DNA from: Bog-473 sp963843365
GTDB taxonomy: Bacteria; Actinomycetota; Acidimicrobiia; Acidimicrobiales; RAAP-2
Length of the DNA: 64,000 nucleotides
Reading direction: 5' to 3'
Assembly: GCA_963843365.1 (NCBI GenBank)
Contig: CAWJKG010000003.1
Location: 992,001-1,056,000 of the forward strand
Part shown: positions 1-9,457 of the stretch, piece by piece
How the letters are laid out: each line of letters opens with the position of its first letter
Numbering within the stretch: position 1 is the stretch's first letter
Notes under the pieces: generated by a model
What the model was told of the DNA's origin: nothing
Seen by the model: the letters and a program-made list of their open reading frames with translations, nothing else
The model's database searches: none
Translations under genes and position numbers: made by a program

Positions 1-279
1 CGGCGTCCGCCGGGGCAGGTGCTGGTCGGATTCGCGGCCGAAACCCACGATGCCGTTGCCCGCGGTCGCCGCAAGCTGGCCCGGAAGGGCGTCGACATCC
101 TCGTCGTGAACGACGTCAGCGCGCCCGGCGCCGGGTTCGACCACGACACCAACGCCGTCGCCATTCTCGAGTCCGACGGGAGCATGCACGAAATCCCGTT
201 GACCTCCAAGGATGCAGTCGCAAATGCCGTATTGGATAGGGTGATCGCCCACCACAACGAGAAGCGGAGTGCCACGTGA
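1..279 (+). CDS. coaBC: CoaBC C-terminal part (phosphopantothenoylcysteine synthase domain), cut by window start
   Basis: Reading frame 1 is open from the first base to the TGA at 277-279; only the last ~92 residues are present. The segment VGFAAETHD followed by ARKGVDILVVND and the FDHDTNAVAIL stretch is the end of the CoaB domain, which couples cysteine to phosphopantothenate in coenzyme A synthesis. The N-terminal flavin decarboxylase (CoaC) domain lies outside the window. The stop overlaps the GTG start of metK by two bases, so the genes are probably translationally coupled. The same order is found in other actinobacteria. Confidence 0.9.
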   Translation, partial: RRPPGQVLVGFAAETHDAVARGRRKLARKGVDILVVNDVSAPGAGFDHDTNAVAILESDGSMHEIPLTSKDAVANAVLDRVIAHHNEKRSAT

Positions 280-1467
280 GAACCACCTTCACCTCGGAAT
301 CGGTGACCGAGGGCCACCCGGACAAAATGGCCGACCAGATCTCCGACGCCGTCCTCGACGCGATGCTCGAGGGCGACCCCGCGAGCCGGGTGGCGTGCGA
401 GACGTTGCTGACCACGGGACTGGTGGTGGTCGCCGGCGAGGTCACCACGTCGACCTACGTCGACATCCCCGCGCTCGGTGCGCGACACGGTGTGCGAGAT
501 CGGGTACGACAACGACACCTACGGCTTCAACGGGAAGACGTGCGGCGTGTTGGTGTCCCTGGACGCGCAGTCGCCGGACATCGCCCAGGGGGTGGACGCG
601 GCGCTCGAGTTGCGGAGCGGCAAGGCGGGCGAAGACGTGCTCAACGCGCAGGGCGCCGGGGACCAGGGAATGATGTTCGGTTACGCCTGCGACGAGACGC
701 CGGATCTCATGCCGCTCCCGATCTGGTTGTCGCACCGTCTCTCGGAGCGCCTGGCCCAGGTGCGCCGCGCCGCCGCCGTGCCGTATCTGCGTCCGGACGG
801 CAAGACCCAGGTCTCCGTCGTCTACGAGGACGGCCGCCCGGTCCGGATCGACACGGTGTTGATCTCCACGCAACACGCCGGCGGCATCGACCTCGAGGAG
901 CAGTTGCGGCCCGACCTCACCGAGCAGGTGATCAACCCGCTGCTGCCGACGGACATGGACAGCGAGGGGCTGCGGATCTTCGTCAACCCGACGGGGATCT
1001 TCGAGCTCGGCGGGCCACACGCCGACACGGGACTGACGGGGCGCAAGATCATCGTCGACACCTACGGCGGGATGGCGCGTCACGGCGGTGGCGCGTTCTC
1101 GGGGAAGGATCCCTCCAAGGTCGACCGCTCCGCGGCGTACGCGGCGCGCTGGGTGGCCAAGCACGTCGTCGCCTCCGGCGCGGCCAAGCGGTGCGAGGTG
1201 CAGGTCGCCTACGCGATCGGCGTTGCCCACCCCGTCTCGCTGCTGGTCGAGACCTTCGGCACGGAGACGGTCGACCCCGAGAAGATCGCTGACGCCGTGC
1301 GAGAGCTGTTCGACCTCCGCCCGGCCGCCATTGCGCGCGACCTCGACCTGCGCCGCCCGATCTACAAGAAGACGGCGGCATACGGTCACTTCGGTCGTTC
1401 GGAGAAGGAGTTCACCTGGGAGGCCATCCCGCGGGTGGACGACCTGCGGAACGCCCTGGGGCTCTGA
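276..1467 (+). CDS. metK: S-adenosylmethionine synthetase MetK, one apparent frameshift
   Basis: Makes S-adenosylmethionine from ATP and methionine in the cytoplasm. GTG start at 276 gives MRTTFTSESVTEGHPDK, with the ATP-site HPDK at residues 14-17. The frame breaks after TTSTYVDIPAL near 476-478, and the protein resumes one frame later as VRDTVCEIGYDNDTYG. Removing one G from the GGTG there restores a protein of about 397 residues, the usual family length. The second part carries GAGDQGMMFGYACDET, the P-loop-like GGGAFSGKDPSKVDRSAAY and a normal C-terminus. Every conserved segment is present, so I treat this as one gene with an extra base rather than a pseudogene. Confidence 0.93.
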
Positions 1468-1517
1468 GCGGACGCCCGCTCCCCTGAGGGGGAGCGACGC
1501 CGTGCGGCGGTGAAAAC

Positions 1518-3400
1518 ATGACGCACGTGAGCGCCGTCCCGGACGCGTCACGCGTGGTGCGCGTGCGCACCGAGGTGGCCGCGGTGGTCAAGACGTTCGA
1601 CTATGCCGTCCCGGCGGCGTGGCGCGACCCGGTGCAGATCGGCACCAGGGTGCGGGCGCCCTTCCACGGGCGCACGGTGCGGGGCTGGGTGGTCGACGAG
1701 GATGTCGGCACGCCTGCGGACGTCGAGGTCCTTCCCCTCAAGTCGTGGTTGGGGTGGGGCCCGCCCCCCGCGCTGGTGGAGCTGGCGGAGTGGGCGGCGT
1801 GGCGCTGGGCCGGCCCCGCCTCGTTCTTCCTGCGGATCGCCTCGCCGGCTGCCATCGTCCGCGCCCTGCCGACGCCACCTGCACGCGTCGCGGCCGGGGC
1901 GGGGGCGCGCGCCGGCGCGCCGACGGGCACCCCCGGCGTCGACCTGACCCTGCCGGGTTTGACGCTCGTGCGGGAGCCTCCGCTCACCGACCCGATCGAC
2001 CTGGTGCTCTCCGTGCTCGAGGACCCCGGCGTGCGCGCCCGCGGCGGCAGCGTGCTGGTGCTGGTCCCCTCGTCCGGGTGGGCGGAGCGCCTGACCGCAC
2101 GACTGGAGCGCCGCGGGCGCTCGGTGGCGCGCACATGGGAGCAGTCCCGCGCCGGCTGGCCCGTCGTCATCGGCAGCCGCGCCGGCGCGTGGGCTCCGGT
2201 CCCGCGGCTCGCCGCCGCCGTCGTCCTCGATGCACACGATGCCGCCTACCGGGAAGAGAGTGCGCCCACCTACAGCGCGGTGGACGTCGTGGTGGAGCGC
2301 GCCCGGCGTGAGGGTGCCCCGTGTCTCGTGGTGTCGCCCGTGCCGCCCGTGGCCTGTGCTGCCGCCGACGTGCTGCACTCCGTCGCTCCCTCACGCCAGC
2401 AGGAGCGTGCCGGCTGGCCCGTGCTCGAGCGCGTGGACCGGCGCGGTGCCGACCCGCGGACCGGGCTGTTCTCCGAGGAGTTCGTGCGCCTGGCCCGGTC
2501 CGTCCTGGGTGACGAGTCCGCACGCCGCCGGGGTCCGCTGGTCTGCGTCTACAACCGCACCGGCGGTGCCCGCCTGTTGGCCTGCCGGCACTGCGGCGAG
2601 CTGGCCTGCTGCGCCCGGTGCGGGGCCGCCGTGGCGCAGCCGAGGGGGGAGGAGGTGCTGCGCTGTCCGCGCTGCGACGAGACCCGTCCGATCGTCTGCG
2701 CCGCCTGCGGCCGGTTGCGCATGAAGACACTGCGGGCCGGAGTGAGCCGCCTGCGCGAGGAGCTGGCCTCACTCCTCGGCGTCGAGGTGGGCGAGGTCGC
2801 CGGCCCGCCTCCGAAGCGGGAGCCCCGCCGGAGGCGACCGCGGCCGCACCCCCCGTCCTCATCGGGACCGAGGCGGTGCTGCACCGGATACGCCATGCCG
2901 CCGCGGTGGCCTTCCTCGACATCGACCTCCACCTCCTGGCGCCGCGCCTCTCGGCGACCGAGGAGACCCTGGCGCTCTTCGTGCGGGCGGCACGGCTGGT
3001 GGGAGCCCGCGGGACGGAGGCGCCGTGGTCGCGGCTCCAGGCCCAGACGCGGGTCCCGGACCATCCGGTGCTCCAGGCGGTGGCCCATGCCGACCCGGCT
3101 CCGGTGCTGCGGGAGGAGGCGGCGATCCGCCGCGTGTCGGGTCTGCCACCCTTCTCGGCGCTGGCGCTGGTGTCGGGCGCCCTGGCCCCCGTGTACGCCG
3201 AGGCCCTGCGCTCGCAGCTCGAGGTCCCCTCGCCGCTCGGGCCCGCCGGGGACGACGCCACGCTGGCCCTCAGCCCCTTGGGCGACGGCCGCTTCCTCCT
3301 CCGCGCCGACAGGCACGAGCCGCTCTGCGCGCTGCTCGCCCGCACGCCACGGCCGGCCGGGCGCGGGCTGCGGGTCGAGGTCGATCCGGCCACGCTCTGA
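1518..3400 (+). CDS. priA: PriA-like primosomal protein N', one apparent frameshift
   Basis: Replication-restart protein. The N-terminal 3'-DNA-binding region (FDYAVPAAW, VRAPFHGRTVRGWVVD) is recognisable, followed by a zinc-binding region from about residue 355 with the pairs CRHC, CARC, CPRC and CAAC. The frame changes by -1 somewhere in 2800-2850; the C-terminal part continues as PPVLIGTEAVLHRI, LHLLAPRLSATEE and VSGLPPFSALALVSG, as in PriA. There is no Walker A GKT, and the DEAH position reads LDAHDAAY. I recall this loss as normal for actinobacterial PriA, which then is probably not an active helicase. About 627 residues after joining. Sits between metK and def, as usual in actinobacteria. 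Confidence 0.85.
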
Positions 3401-3472
3401 GCGCAGGGCCGGCGCGCCTCCTCGTCTGCAGCCGCACCGGGACATGCGGGGGCCGCCGGTAAGCTACGTCCC

Positions 3473-4006
3473 ATGTCGAGCCTCACCATCCGCCAGTACG
3501 GCGACCCCGTGCTCAAGGAGCGCACCCGCGAGGTGGAGGACATCGACGGGGCGGTCGCCAGCCTGGTCGAGTCCATGATCGAGACGATGTACGACGCGCC
3601 GGGGACCGGCCTGGCGGCCAACCAGGTCGGTGTGCAACGCCGCATCTTCGTCTACGACGTGGGCGAGGGCGCCCGGCCCGTGATCAACCCCCGCATCGTC
3701 GAGAGCGACGGTGAGTGGACCTACGACGAGGGTTGCCTCTCGGTGCCGGGACTCAGTTGGGACATCGTGCGGCCCAATGCGGTGCACCTCGTCGGACTGG
3801 ACCTGGACGGGAACGAGATCTCCATCGAGGCCTCCGAACTCGAGGGCCGCGTGTTCCAGCACGAGCTCGACCACCTCGACGGCATCCTCCTGGTGGAGCG
3901 CCTCAACGAGGACCAGCGCAAGGAGGCACTCAAGATCTTGCGCAGCCGCACCCTGGACCTGCCCGCGTCCGATCCCGACGGGCTGGCCAACCTCTTCACC
4001 CGCTGA
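3473..4006 (+). CDS. def: peptide deformylase
   Basis: Removes the formyl group from the N-terminal methionine of nascent proteins; a metal hydrolase. All three family motifs are present in the 177-residue product: GTGLAANQVG (residues ~43-52), EGCLSVPG (~84-91) and QHELDH (~130-135, the metal-binding HExxH). It lies just upstream of fmt, the enzyme that adds the formyl group. The ATG at 3473 has a -10-like TAAGCT at 3460-3465, seven bases upstream, and no obvious Shine-Dalgarno, so it is probably leaderless. Confidence 0.96.
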   Translation: MSSLTIRQYGDPVLKERTREVEDIDGAVASLVESMIETMYDAPGTGLAANQVGVQRRIFVYDVGEGARPVINPRIVESDGEWTYDEGCLSVPGLSWDIVRPNAVHLVGLDLDGNEISIEASELEGRVFQHELDHLDGILLVERLNEDQRKEALKILRSRTLDLPASDPDGLANLFTR

Positions 4007-4031
4007 CGTCGGCACTCTTCTCGCGAGCCGG

Positions 4032-4069
4032 GCCGAGCCGAGCCGAGCCGAGCCGAGCCGAGCCGAGCC
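4032..4069. repeat. tandem 5-bp repeat (GCCGA)n between def and fmt
   Basis: Seven perfect copies of GCCGA followed by GCC, 38 bp in all, in the short def-fmt gap. It ends about 40 bp before the -10-like hexamer of fmt. Copy number of such a repeat is expected to vary by slippage. Confidence 0.9.
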
Positions 4070-4110
4070 CGGCCCCCCGGGCTCCCGCCGCCCGGGAGAG
4101 CCGCCTGACC

Positions 4111-4116
4111 TACGGT
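4111..4116 (+). promoter_or_regulatory. -10-like TACGGT of leaderless fmt
   Basis: TACGGT lies exactly six bases before the fmt ATG at 4123, a spacing that recurs before many genes here. Transcription would start at or next to the A of the ATG. Confidence 0.5.
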
Positions 4117-4122
4117 GAGCCG

Positions 4123-5002
4123 ATGGCCCGTTTGGCGTACCTCGGCACTCCGGAGATGGCGGTGCCGCCACTGCGGGCGCTGGTCGCGGCGGGCCACGAC
4201 ATCGCGTTGTGCGTGACGCGCCCGGATCGGCGCCGCGGGCGCGGGACCGCGCAGACGCCGAGCCCCGTCAAGGCCGCGGCGACGGAACTCGGCCTGACGG
4301 TGTCCCACGACATGGACGACCTGACGTCCGCCGGGGTGGAGCTGGCCGTCGTCGTGGCCTACGGGCGGATCATCCCGGCGCGGCTGCTGGAACAGGTCCC
4401 CATGGTGAACCTGCACTTCTCGTTGCTGCCGCGCTGGCGCGGGGCGGCACCGGTGGAGCGCGCCATCCTCGCCGGCGACACCCAGACGGGCGTCTGCCTC
4501 ATGAAGGTGGAGGAGGGGCTCGATACGGGACCCGTCTATGCCGTGCGCACCGTCCCGCTGGACGACGAGGTGACGCTCGACGACCTCCGGGGCGAGCTCG
4601 TTACCGTCGGCAGCCGCGCTGCTCGTGGCTGCGCTGGCCCAGGGTGTGTCGGGCCTGCCCCAACCGGTGCCCCAGGAGGGTGAGGTGACCGTGGCCGAGA
4701 AGATCAGCGTGGACGACCTCCACCTCGACTGGACGGACTCGGCCCTGGCGCTGCGGCGCGTGGTGCGCCTCGGCCGCGCCTGGACCACGTTCCGGGGCAA
4801 GCGGCTCACGGTCCTCGACGCGGCGCGTGCACCGGGTGCGCCCGACGCCCCGCCGGGTTCCCTCGACGGCCCGGTGGTCGCGACCGGTGACGGCGGCCTC
4901 GTGCTGCGGCGGGTGCGGCCCGAGAGCCGTTCTCCCATGTCAGCCGACGAGTGGCTGCGGGGCGTGCGCCCTGCGCCGGGCGAGCGCCTCGGGACGGACT
5001 AG
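4123..5002 (+). CDS. fmt: methionyl-tRNA formyltransferase, one apparent frameshift
   Basis: Formylates initiator Met-tRNA. MARLAYLGTPEMAVPPLRAL at the N-terminus, the catalytic stretch NLHFSLLPRWRGAAPVERAI and the EEGLDTGPVY segment with the catalytic Asp are clear. The frame breaks near 4615-4618: VTVGSR should run into LLVAALAQGVSGLPQPVPQEG, which is found one frame over. Removing one G from CGCGCTGCTC rejoins them, giving about 292 residues. The C-terminal domain (DWTDSALALRRVVRLGRAWTTF, GKRLTVLDA) binds tRNA. The ATG is chosen because it follows the -10-like TACGGT and begins the family motif. Confidence 0.93.
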
Positions 5003-5004
5003 AC

Positions 5005-5811
5005 ATGAGTGCAGTGACCGTGACGCCGATCGACGGGTGGAGTCCCGACCAGTACGAGCGATTCCGCCCGGAACGTCAGCGACCGTTCGACGACCTGCTG
5101 ACGTTGTGCCACCCCGTGCCGGGCGGTCGCATCGTCGATCTCGGGTGCGGGACGGGGGACCTCACCAGAATTCTGCACGAGGAGATGGCGGCGCAGGAGA
5201 CCGTGGGGGTCGACTCGTCGCCTGCCATGTTGGCCCGGGCCCAGTCGACGCACGGCGACGTCGCCGGGCTCACGTTCGCCCAGGGGGACATCGCCACGTG
5301 GCTCGACGAGGGACTGGACCTCGTGTTCGCCAACGCGTCCCTGCAGTGGATCGACGATCACCTGAACCTGCTCGCCCGCATGCGCACCGCGCTCGGGCCC
5401 GACGGGCAGCTCGCGTTCCAGGTGCCGGCCAACTACCGCCATCCGTCCCATCTGCTGGCATTGGCGGTGGCCAACGAACCCCCCTTCATCGATGCGCTGT
5501 ACGGCGACGTGCCGGAGGATCGTGGTCGCTTCGTGCTCTCGCCGGAGCTCTATGCCGACCTGCTCTACGAGCTCGGAGCCAAGGACCAGGTCGTGCGGAT
5601 GGAGGTCTACGGCCACGAGCTCGAGTCGACCGGCGAGGTCGTCGAGTGGGTCATGGGCACCCTGCTCACCCCGTACCGCAAGCGACTGAGTCCCGAGTTG
5701 TTCGAGGCGTTCGTCGAGCGCTACCGGGAGCGGCTGATCGAAGAGCTCGGCGAGCGCGAGCCCTACTTCTACGGGTTCCGGCGCATCCTCTGCTGGGCCC
5801 GCTTCAGCTGA
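5005..5811 (+). CDS. tam: trans-aconitate 2-methyltransferase-like SAM methyltransferase
   Basis: A 268-residue class I methyltransferase. The SAM-binding motif IVDLGCGTGDLT is at residues ~37-48, followed by VGVDSSPAMLA and FANASLQWIDDH, which is the Tam pattern. Tam esterifies trans-aconitate, a dead-end inhibitor of aconitase. The ATG at 5005 is two bases after the fmt stop, so it shares the fmt transcript. In other actinobacteria I recall rsmB (a rRNA methyltransferase) at this place between fmt and rpe; this protein lacks the rsmB features. Substrate assignment rests on overall similarity only. Confidence 0.8.
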   Translation: MSAVTVTPIDGWSPDQYERFRPERQRPFDDLLTLCHPVPGGRIVDLGCGTGDLTRILHEEMAAQETVGVDSSPAMLARAQSTHGDVAGLTFAQGDIATWLDEGLDLVFANASLQWIDDHLNLLARMRTALGPDGQLAFQVPANYRHPSHLLALAVANEPPFIDALYGDVPEDRGRFVLSPELYADLLYELGAKDQVVRMEVYGHELESTGEVVEWVMGTLLTPYRKRLSPELFEAFVERYRERLIEELGEREPYFYGFRRILCWARFS

Positions 5812-5828
5812 GCGGGACGGGCGCGCCG

Positions 5829-6542
5829 GTGACGCGAGCGACAGCGACGACAGGCCGCGACCCGGGAACCGCCGGCGCGCTGCGCATCGCGCCGTCGCTG
5901 CTCTCGGCCGACTTCGGACTGCTGGCGGAGCAGGTGGGGGAGGTGGCACCGTCCGCCGATTGGCTGCATGTCGACGTCATGGACGGCCACTTCGTCCCCA
6001 ACGTCACGATCGGGCCGCCGGTGGTCGCCTCGCTGCGCCGGCACACGCCGCTGTTCTTCGACTGCCACCTCATGATGACCGAGCCGGGTCGCTACCTGAA
6101 GGACTTCGCCGACGCCGGGGCCGACGGCTGCACCGTGCACGTCGAGATCGGCAACACCGACGAGCTCATCGCGCAGATGCGCGGCCTGGGTCTGCGCGCC
6201 GGACTGGCGCTCAACCCCGACACGCCGTTCGACGCGGTGCAGCCCTATCTACGCGACGTGGACCTCGTCCTGTGCATGACGGTCTTTCCCGGCTTCGGTG
6301 GCCAGCGCTTCATCGCCGACGTCATGGCGAAGGTGGCGCAGGTGCGCGCGGCCGTGGTGGCCGACGACCTCCGTCTCGATATCGAGGTCGACGGTGGGAT
6401 CGATGCCGAGACCGCGCCCGTCGCGGTCGCCGCCGGCGCCAACGTGCTGGTCGCCGGCAGTGCCATCTTCGGGCACGACCGGCCGTGGGAGGCGGCGGAC
6501 GCCATCCGGGCCTCGGCGCGCGCGGCCACCGGGCCGGGGTGA
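5829..6542 (+). CDS. rpe: ribulose-phosphate 3-epimerase
   Basis: Interconverts ribulose 5-phosphate and xylulose 5-phosphate in the pentose phosphate pathway. The TIM-barrel signatures are all present: IAPSLLSADF, WLHVDVMDGHFVPN, FDCHLMM, CMTVFPGFGGQRF and LDIEVDGGI. The GTG at 5829 gives 237 residues with a ~17-residue extension before IAPSLL; GTG codons slightly downstream cannot be excluded. The stop at 6540-6542 overlaps the GTG of the next gene by three bases. Confidence 0.94.
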   Translation: MTRATATTGRDPGTAGALRIAPSLLSADFGLLAEQVGEVAPSADWLHVDVMDGHFVPNVTIGPPVVASLRRHTPLFFDCHLMMTEPGRYLKDFADAGADGCTVHVEIGNTDELIAQMRGLGLRAGLALNPDTPFDAVQPYLRDVDLVLCMTVFPGFGGQRFIADVMAKVAQVRAAVVADDLRLDIEVDGGIDAETAPVAVAAGANVLVAGSAIFGHDRPWEAADAIRASARAATGPG

Positions 6543-7679
6543 CAGGCGGCCGGGGCCGGGCCGTCGTCGCCGGCGGCGGCGTCGTCGGGACCTGGCACGC
6601 ACTCGAGCTGGCCGGGGCCGGCTTCGACGTCGACCACCTGGAGGCGGACGCGGCCCCCACGGGCGCGTCGGTGCGCAACTTCGGGTTGGTGTGGGTCAGC
6701 GGGCGCCGCGCGGGCGAAGAGCTCGACGTGGCCCGGCGCGCCCGCCGCCGCTGGGAGGAGGTCGGTGCGCGCGACGGCGGGCATCGGCTTCCGCGCCATG
6801 CCGTCGCTGACGGTCGCCACCGACGACGCCGAACGGCGCGTGATGGAGACGTTCGCCGCGCTCCCCGACGCCGGCGCACGGGGCATCTCCTTCCTGGAGC
6901 CCGACGCGGTGCGCGCCGCCAATCCGGCCGTCGGGGGAGCGGTCACCGGCGCGCTGCACTGCACCGAGGACGCCGTGGTCGAGCCCCGGCTGGCGCTGGG
7001 TGCGCTGCGCGCCCACGTGGAGGCCACCCATCCCGGCCGTTACCGCTTCCACACGGGCCGTCGCGTCGTCTCGGTCGCGCCACATGCGTTCGTCGATGCC
7101 GCCGGCACCCGCTGGGAGGGCGACGTGCTGGTGCTCGCGACGGGCGCCGCCTACGACCAGCTGCCCGGCCCGTCCGCCTTCGCGCCACGCCTCCGCCGCG
7201 TGCGGCTGCAGATGCTCCAGACGGCGCCGTTCGCCCCGCGGCTGACGACGTCGCTGGCCGACGCCGACACCCTGCGCTACTACCCGGCCTATGAGACGGC
7301 CCCCCTCGACGCGCTGGGGGAGCAGGCCCCGGTGGCGGCCGCGCACCACCTGCAGCTCCTGCTGGTGCAGCGCCCCGACGGCGGGCTGACCATCGGCGAC
7401 ACGCACGCCTACGGGGAGCCGTTCGACTTCGCGCTGTGCGAGGACCCGACCCTGGAGCTGCTCGCACGCGCCCGGCGGATCCTCGGGACGGAGCTCCCGC
7501 CGGTGCAGCGTCGCTGGGAGGGCGTGTACGCCCAGTGCCTGGACGGCGCGGTGTGCCTGCGCGAGGAGATCGAGCCGGGCGTGTGGCTGGTCACGGGGCC
7601 CGGCGGGCGCGGCATGACGTGTGCGCCGGCGATCGCCGCCGACACCTTGCGGGCGGCGGGTGTGGCGGTGGCGGCATGA
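6539..7679 (+). CDS. FAD-dependent oxidoreductase of the phosphonate-linked (HpnW, TIGR03364) type, one apparent frameshift
   Basis: A DAO-fold flavoenzyme: dinucleotide-binding VVAGGGVVGTWHALELAG at the N-terminus and GVWLVTGPGGRGMTCAPAIA at the C-terminus, with ASVRNFGLVWVSG typical of this clade. I recall TIGR03364 proteins as regularly adjacent to the phosphonatase-like hydrolase family that indeed follows here. They are proposed to oxidise an aminophosphonate related to 2-aminoethylphosphonate. The frame breaks near 6767-6772 (EEVGAR, then TAGIGFRAMPSL one frame over); one extra G explains it. Joined length is about 380 residues. The stop overlaps the ATG of the hydrolase. The substrate is inferred from family context. 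Confidence 0.78.
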
Positions 7680-8353
7680 TCGGGCCCTTTGCGCTGGCCT
7701 GCCTCGATATGGCCGGGACGACCGTACGCGACGACGGCGCCGTCGAAGCGGCCTTCACCAGCGCACTGGCCGCGGTGGGGGTGACGCCGGGGAGCAGGCT
7801 GTACGAGGAGGCCGAGGTCGTCGTGCGTCGGACGATGGGCTGGTCCAAGGCGGACGTGTTCGCCACGCTGCTCGAGCCGGACGAGGCGAGAGAGGCCACG
7901 GCCGCCTTCGCCGCGGCCTATGAGGCGATCGTCGCCGGCGGTGACGTCGCCGAGATCCCGGGGGCCCGCCAGGTCCTGCGCGACCTGCGCCGCGCCGGGG
8001 TGCGGGTCTGCCTCACGACGGGGTTCGCGCCCTCGACCCGTGACGCGGTGCTCGACGCCCTGGACTGGCGCAGCGAGGTCGACCTGGCGCTGTCGCCGGC
8101 CGACGTGGGTCGCGGCCGCCCGGCGCCCGATCTCATTGTGGGTGCCATGGCCCGCCTCGGCGTGGAGGATCCCCGTGCGGTGGTGGTCGTGGGCGACACC
8201 GCCAGCGATCTCGAGGCGGGCCACGCGGCGGGGGCCGGGGCGGTGATCGGCGTCCTCACCGGTGCCCACGACGAGGCGACCCTGCGTGCGGCCGCGCCGA
8301 CGGCCCTCATCGCCGACGTGACGGGTCTCGTCCCGCTCCTCCGCCAGGGCTGA
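7676..8353 (+). CDS. phosphonatase-like HAD hydrolase
   Basis: A 225-residue haloacid dehalogenase superfamily enzyme. The nucleophile motif is CLDMAGTTVRD (Asp at ~residue 10), in the MAGTT form of phosphonoacetaldehyde hydrolase (PhnX) relatives. Motif II is CLTTGFAP, motif III RPAPDLI, and motif IV VVGDTASDLEAG. Unlike true PhnX I do not see an obvious Schiff-base lysine in the cap, which fits the phosphonatase-like TIGR03351 group. The ATG overlaps the stop of the flavoenzyme, so the two are one translational unit. Likely role: cleaving the carbon-phosphorus bond of the oxidised product made by its partner. Confidence 0.78.
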   Translation: MIGPFALACLDMAGTTVRDDGAVEAAFTSALAAVGVTPGSRLYEEAEVVVRRTMGWSKADVFATLLEPDEAREATAAFAAAYEAIVAGGDVAEIPGARQVLRDLRRAGVRVCLTTGFAPSTRDAVLDALDWRSEVDLALSPADVGRGRPAPDLIVGAMARLGVEDPRAVVVVGDTASDLEAGHAAGAGAVIGVLTGAHDEATLRAAAPTALIADVTGLVPLLRQG

Positions 8354-8385
8354 CCCGCCCCCTGCGAGCGCCTGACCTGGCACTC

Positions 8386-8414
8386 TCGACAAAAACTGAA
8401 ACGTGTTCTAGTAT
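8386..8414 (+). promoter_or_regulatory. sigma70-type promoter of ribD
   Basis: TCGACA (8386-8391) and TAGTAT (8409-8414) are separated by exactly 17 bp, a good -35/-10 pair 45 bp before the ribD start. Unlike most promoters in this window it leaves a short untranslated leader with a Shine-Dalgarno-like AAGGA. Confidence 0.6.
8397..8410. promoter_or_regulatory. KstR-like operator TGAAACGTGTTCTA in the ribD promoter
   Basis: Fits the TNNAACNNGTTNNA palindrome recognised by KstR-type TetR repressors of steroid catabolism in mycobacteria and rhodococci. It fills the promoter spacer and touches the -10, where a bound repressor would block transcription. The match is seen in the sequence; the identity of the regulator is inferred. 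Confidence 0.4.
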
Positions 8415-8458
8415 TGGGAGGACGAGGCCGGGGATCCTCCCCGGGCAAGGACCTGACC

Positions 8459-9457
8459 ATGAGTGACGTGGAGCACATGCGCCGGGCGCTGGCGCAGGCC
8501 GCAACGGTCCGCTCGACCACGGCGCCCAACCCCTGGGTGGGCTGCGTCGTCGTGCCGCCGGAGCAGGGACCGGACGCCGGGAGCCTGTTCGCCGGAGCCA
8601 CGGCACCTCCCGGCGGGCCCCACGCCGAGGTGACGGCGCTGGCCCGGGCGGGGGAGTCCGCCCGCGGCGCCACCCTCTACGTCACCCTGGAGCCCTGCGC
8701 CCACCACGGGCGCACGCCGCCCTGCACCGACGCCATCATCGCGGCGGGCGTCGCCCGCGTCGTCGTCGGGATCGAGGACCCCGACGAGCAGGTGGCGGGC
8801 CGCGGCATCGCCGCGTTGCGGGACGCCGGCATTGAGGTCACCGTCGGTGTGGCCGCGGACGAGGTGGCCGAGCAGCTCGCGCCCTACTGCAAGCACCGCA
8901 GGACGGGGCGCCCCTGGGTCGTGCTCAAGATGGCCGCCAGCCTGGACGGGCGCACGGCCGCGCCCGACGGGAGCAGCCGCTTCATCACCGGCGAGGGCGC
9001 CCACGCTGACGTGCACCGGTTGCGGGCCCTTTCCGACGCCGTTCTGGTCGGCGCGGGGACGGTCCGGGCGGACGACCCCGCACTCACCGTCCGCCTCGAC
9101 GACGGGACCGAGCGCGACCAGCCGTTGCGCGTCGTGCTCGGGAAGGCGCCGGCCGGCGCCAAGGTGCGCCCGGCCCTCGAGCTCGAAGGGGACCTGGGGG
9201 AGGTCCTGACGGAGCTCGGCCGCCGCGGCGTGCTCCAGCTGCTGGTCGAGGGCGGGGCCCACGTGGCCCACGACTTCCACGCCGCCGGACTGGTCGACCG
9301 CTACGTGCTGTACCTGGCGCCGGTGCTTTTCGGGGGCGACGACGGGGCCCCGATTTTTGCGGGCGCCGGGGCTGGCACAATTGGGGACGTGTGGAAGGGA
9401 AGGCTCGTGTCGATAGAGCAGCTGGGCGACGACATCAGGGTGGAGGTGGCGGCCTGA
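8459..9457 (+). CDS. ribD: bifunctional riboflavin biosynthesis deaminase/reductase RibD
   Basis: Catalyses the deaminase and reductase steps of riboflavin synthesis. The N-terminal deaminase domain has NPWVGCVVV, the zinc-binding and catalytic HAEVTAL and PCAHHGRTPPCTDAII. The C-terminal reductase domain starts near residue 145 with VVLKMAASLDGRTA and has LVGAGTVRADDP and LLVEGGAHVAHDF. 332 residues. The ATG at 8459 follows an AAGGA-containing leader and the promoter above. The stop overlaps the ATG of ribBA. Confidence 0.95.
   Translation: MSDVEHMRRALAQAATVRSTTAPNPWVGCVVVPPEQGPDAGSLFAGATAPPGGPHAEVTALARAGESARGATLYVTLEPCAHHGRTPPCTDAIIAAGVARVVVGIEDPDEQVAGRGIAALRDAGIEVTVGVAADEVAEQLAPYCKHRRTGRPWVVLKMAASLDGRTAAPDGSSRFITGEGAHADVHRLRALSDAVLVGAGTVRADDPALTVRLDDGTERDQPLRVVLGKAPAGAKVRPALELEGDLGEVLTELGRRGVLQLLVEGGAHVAHDFHAAGLVDRYVLYLAPVLFGGDDGAPIFAGAGAGTIGDVWKGRLVSIEQLGDDIRVEVAA

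Noticed and set aside
276..1467. metK, pheT, argG and others as pseudogenes or programmed frameshifts
   Set aside because: All conserved segments remain, the shifts lack slippery-site and pseudoknot patterns common to all, and their number is too high; sequence error is simpler.
4032..4069. GCCGA repeat as CRISPR or regulatory array
   Set aside because: Five-base unit without spacers; a simple microsatellite.
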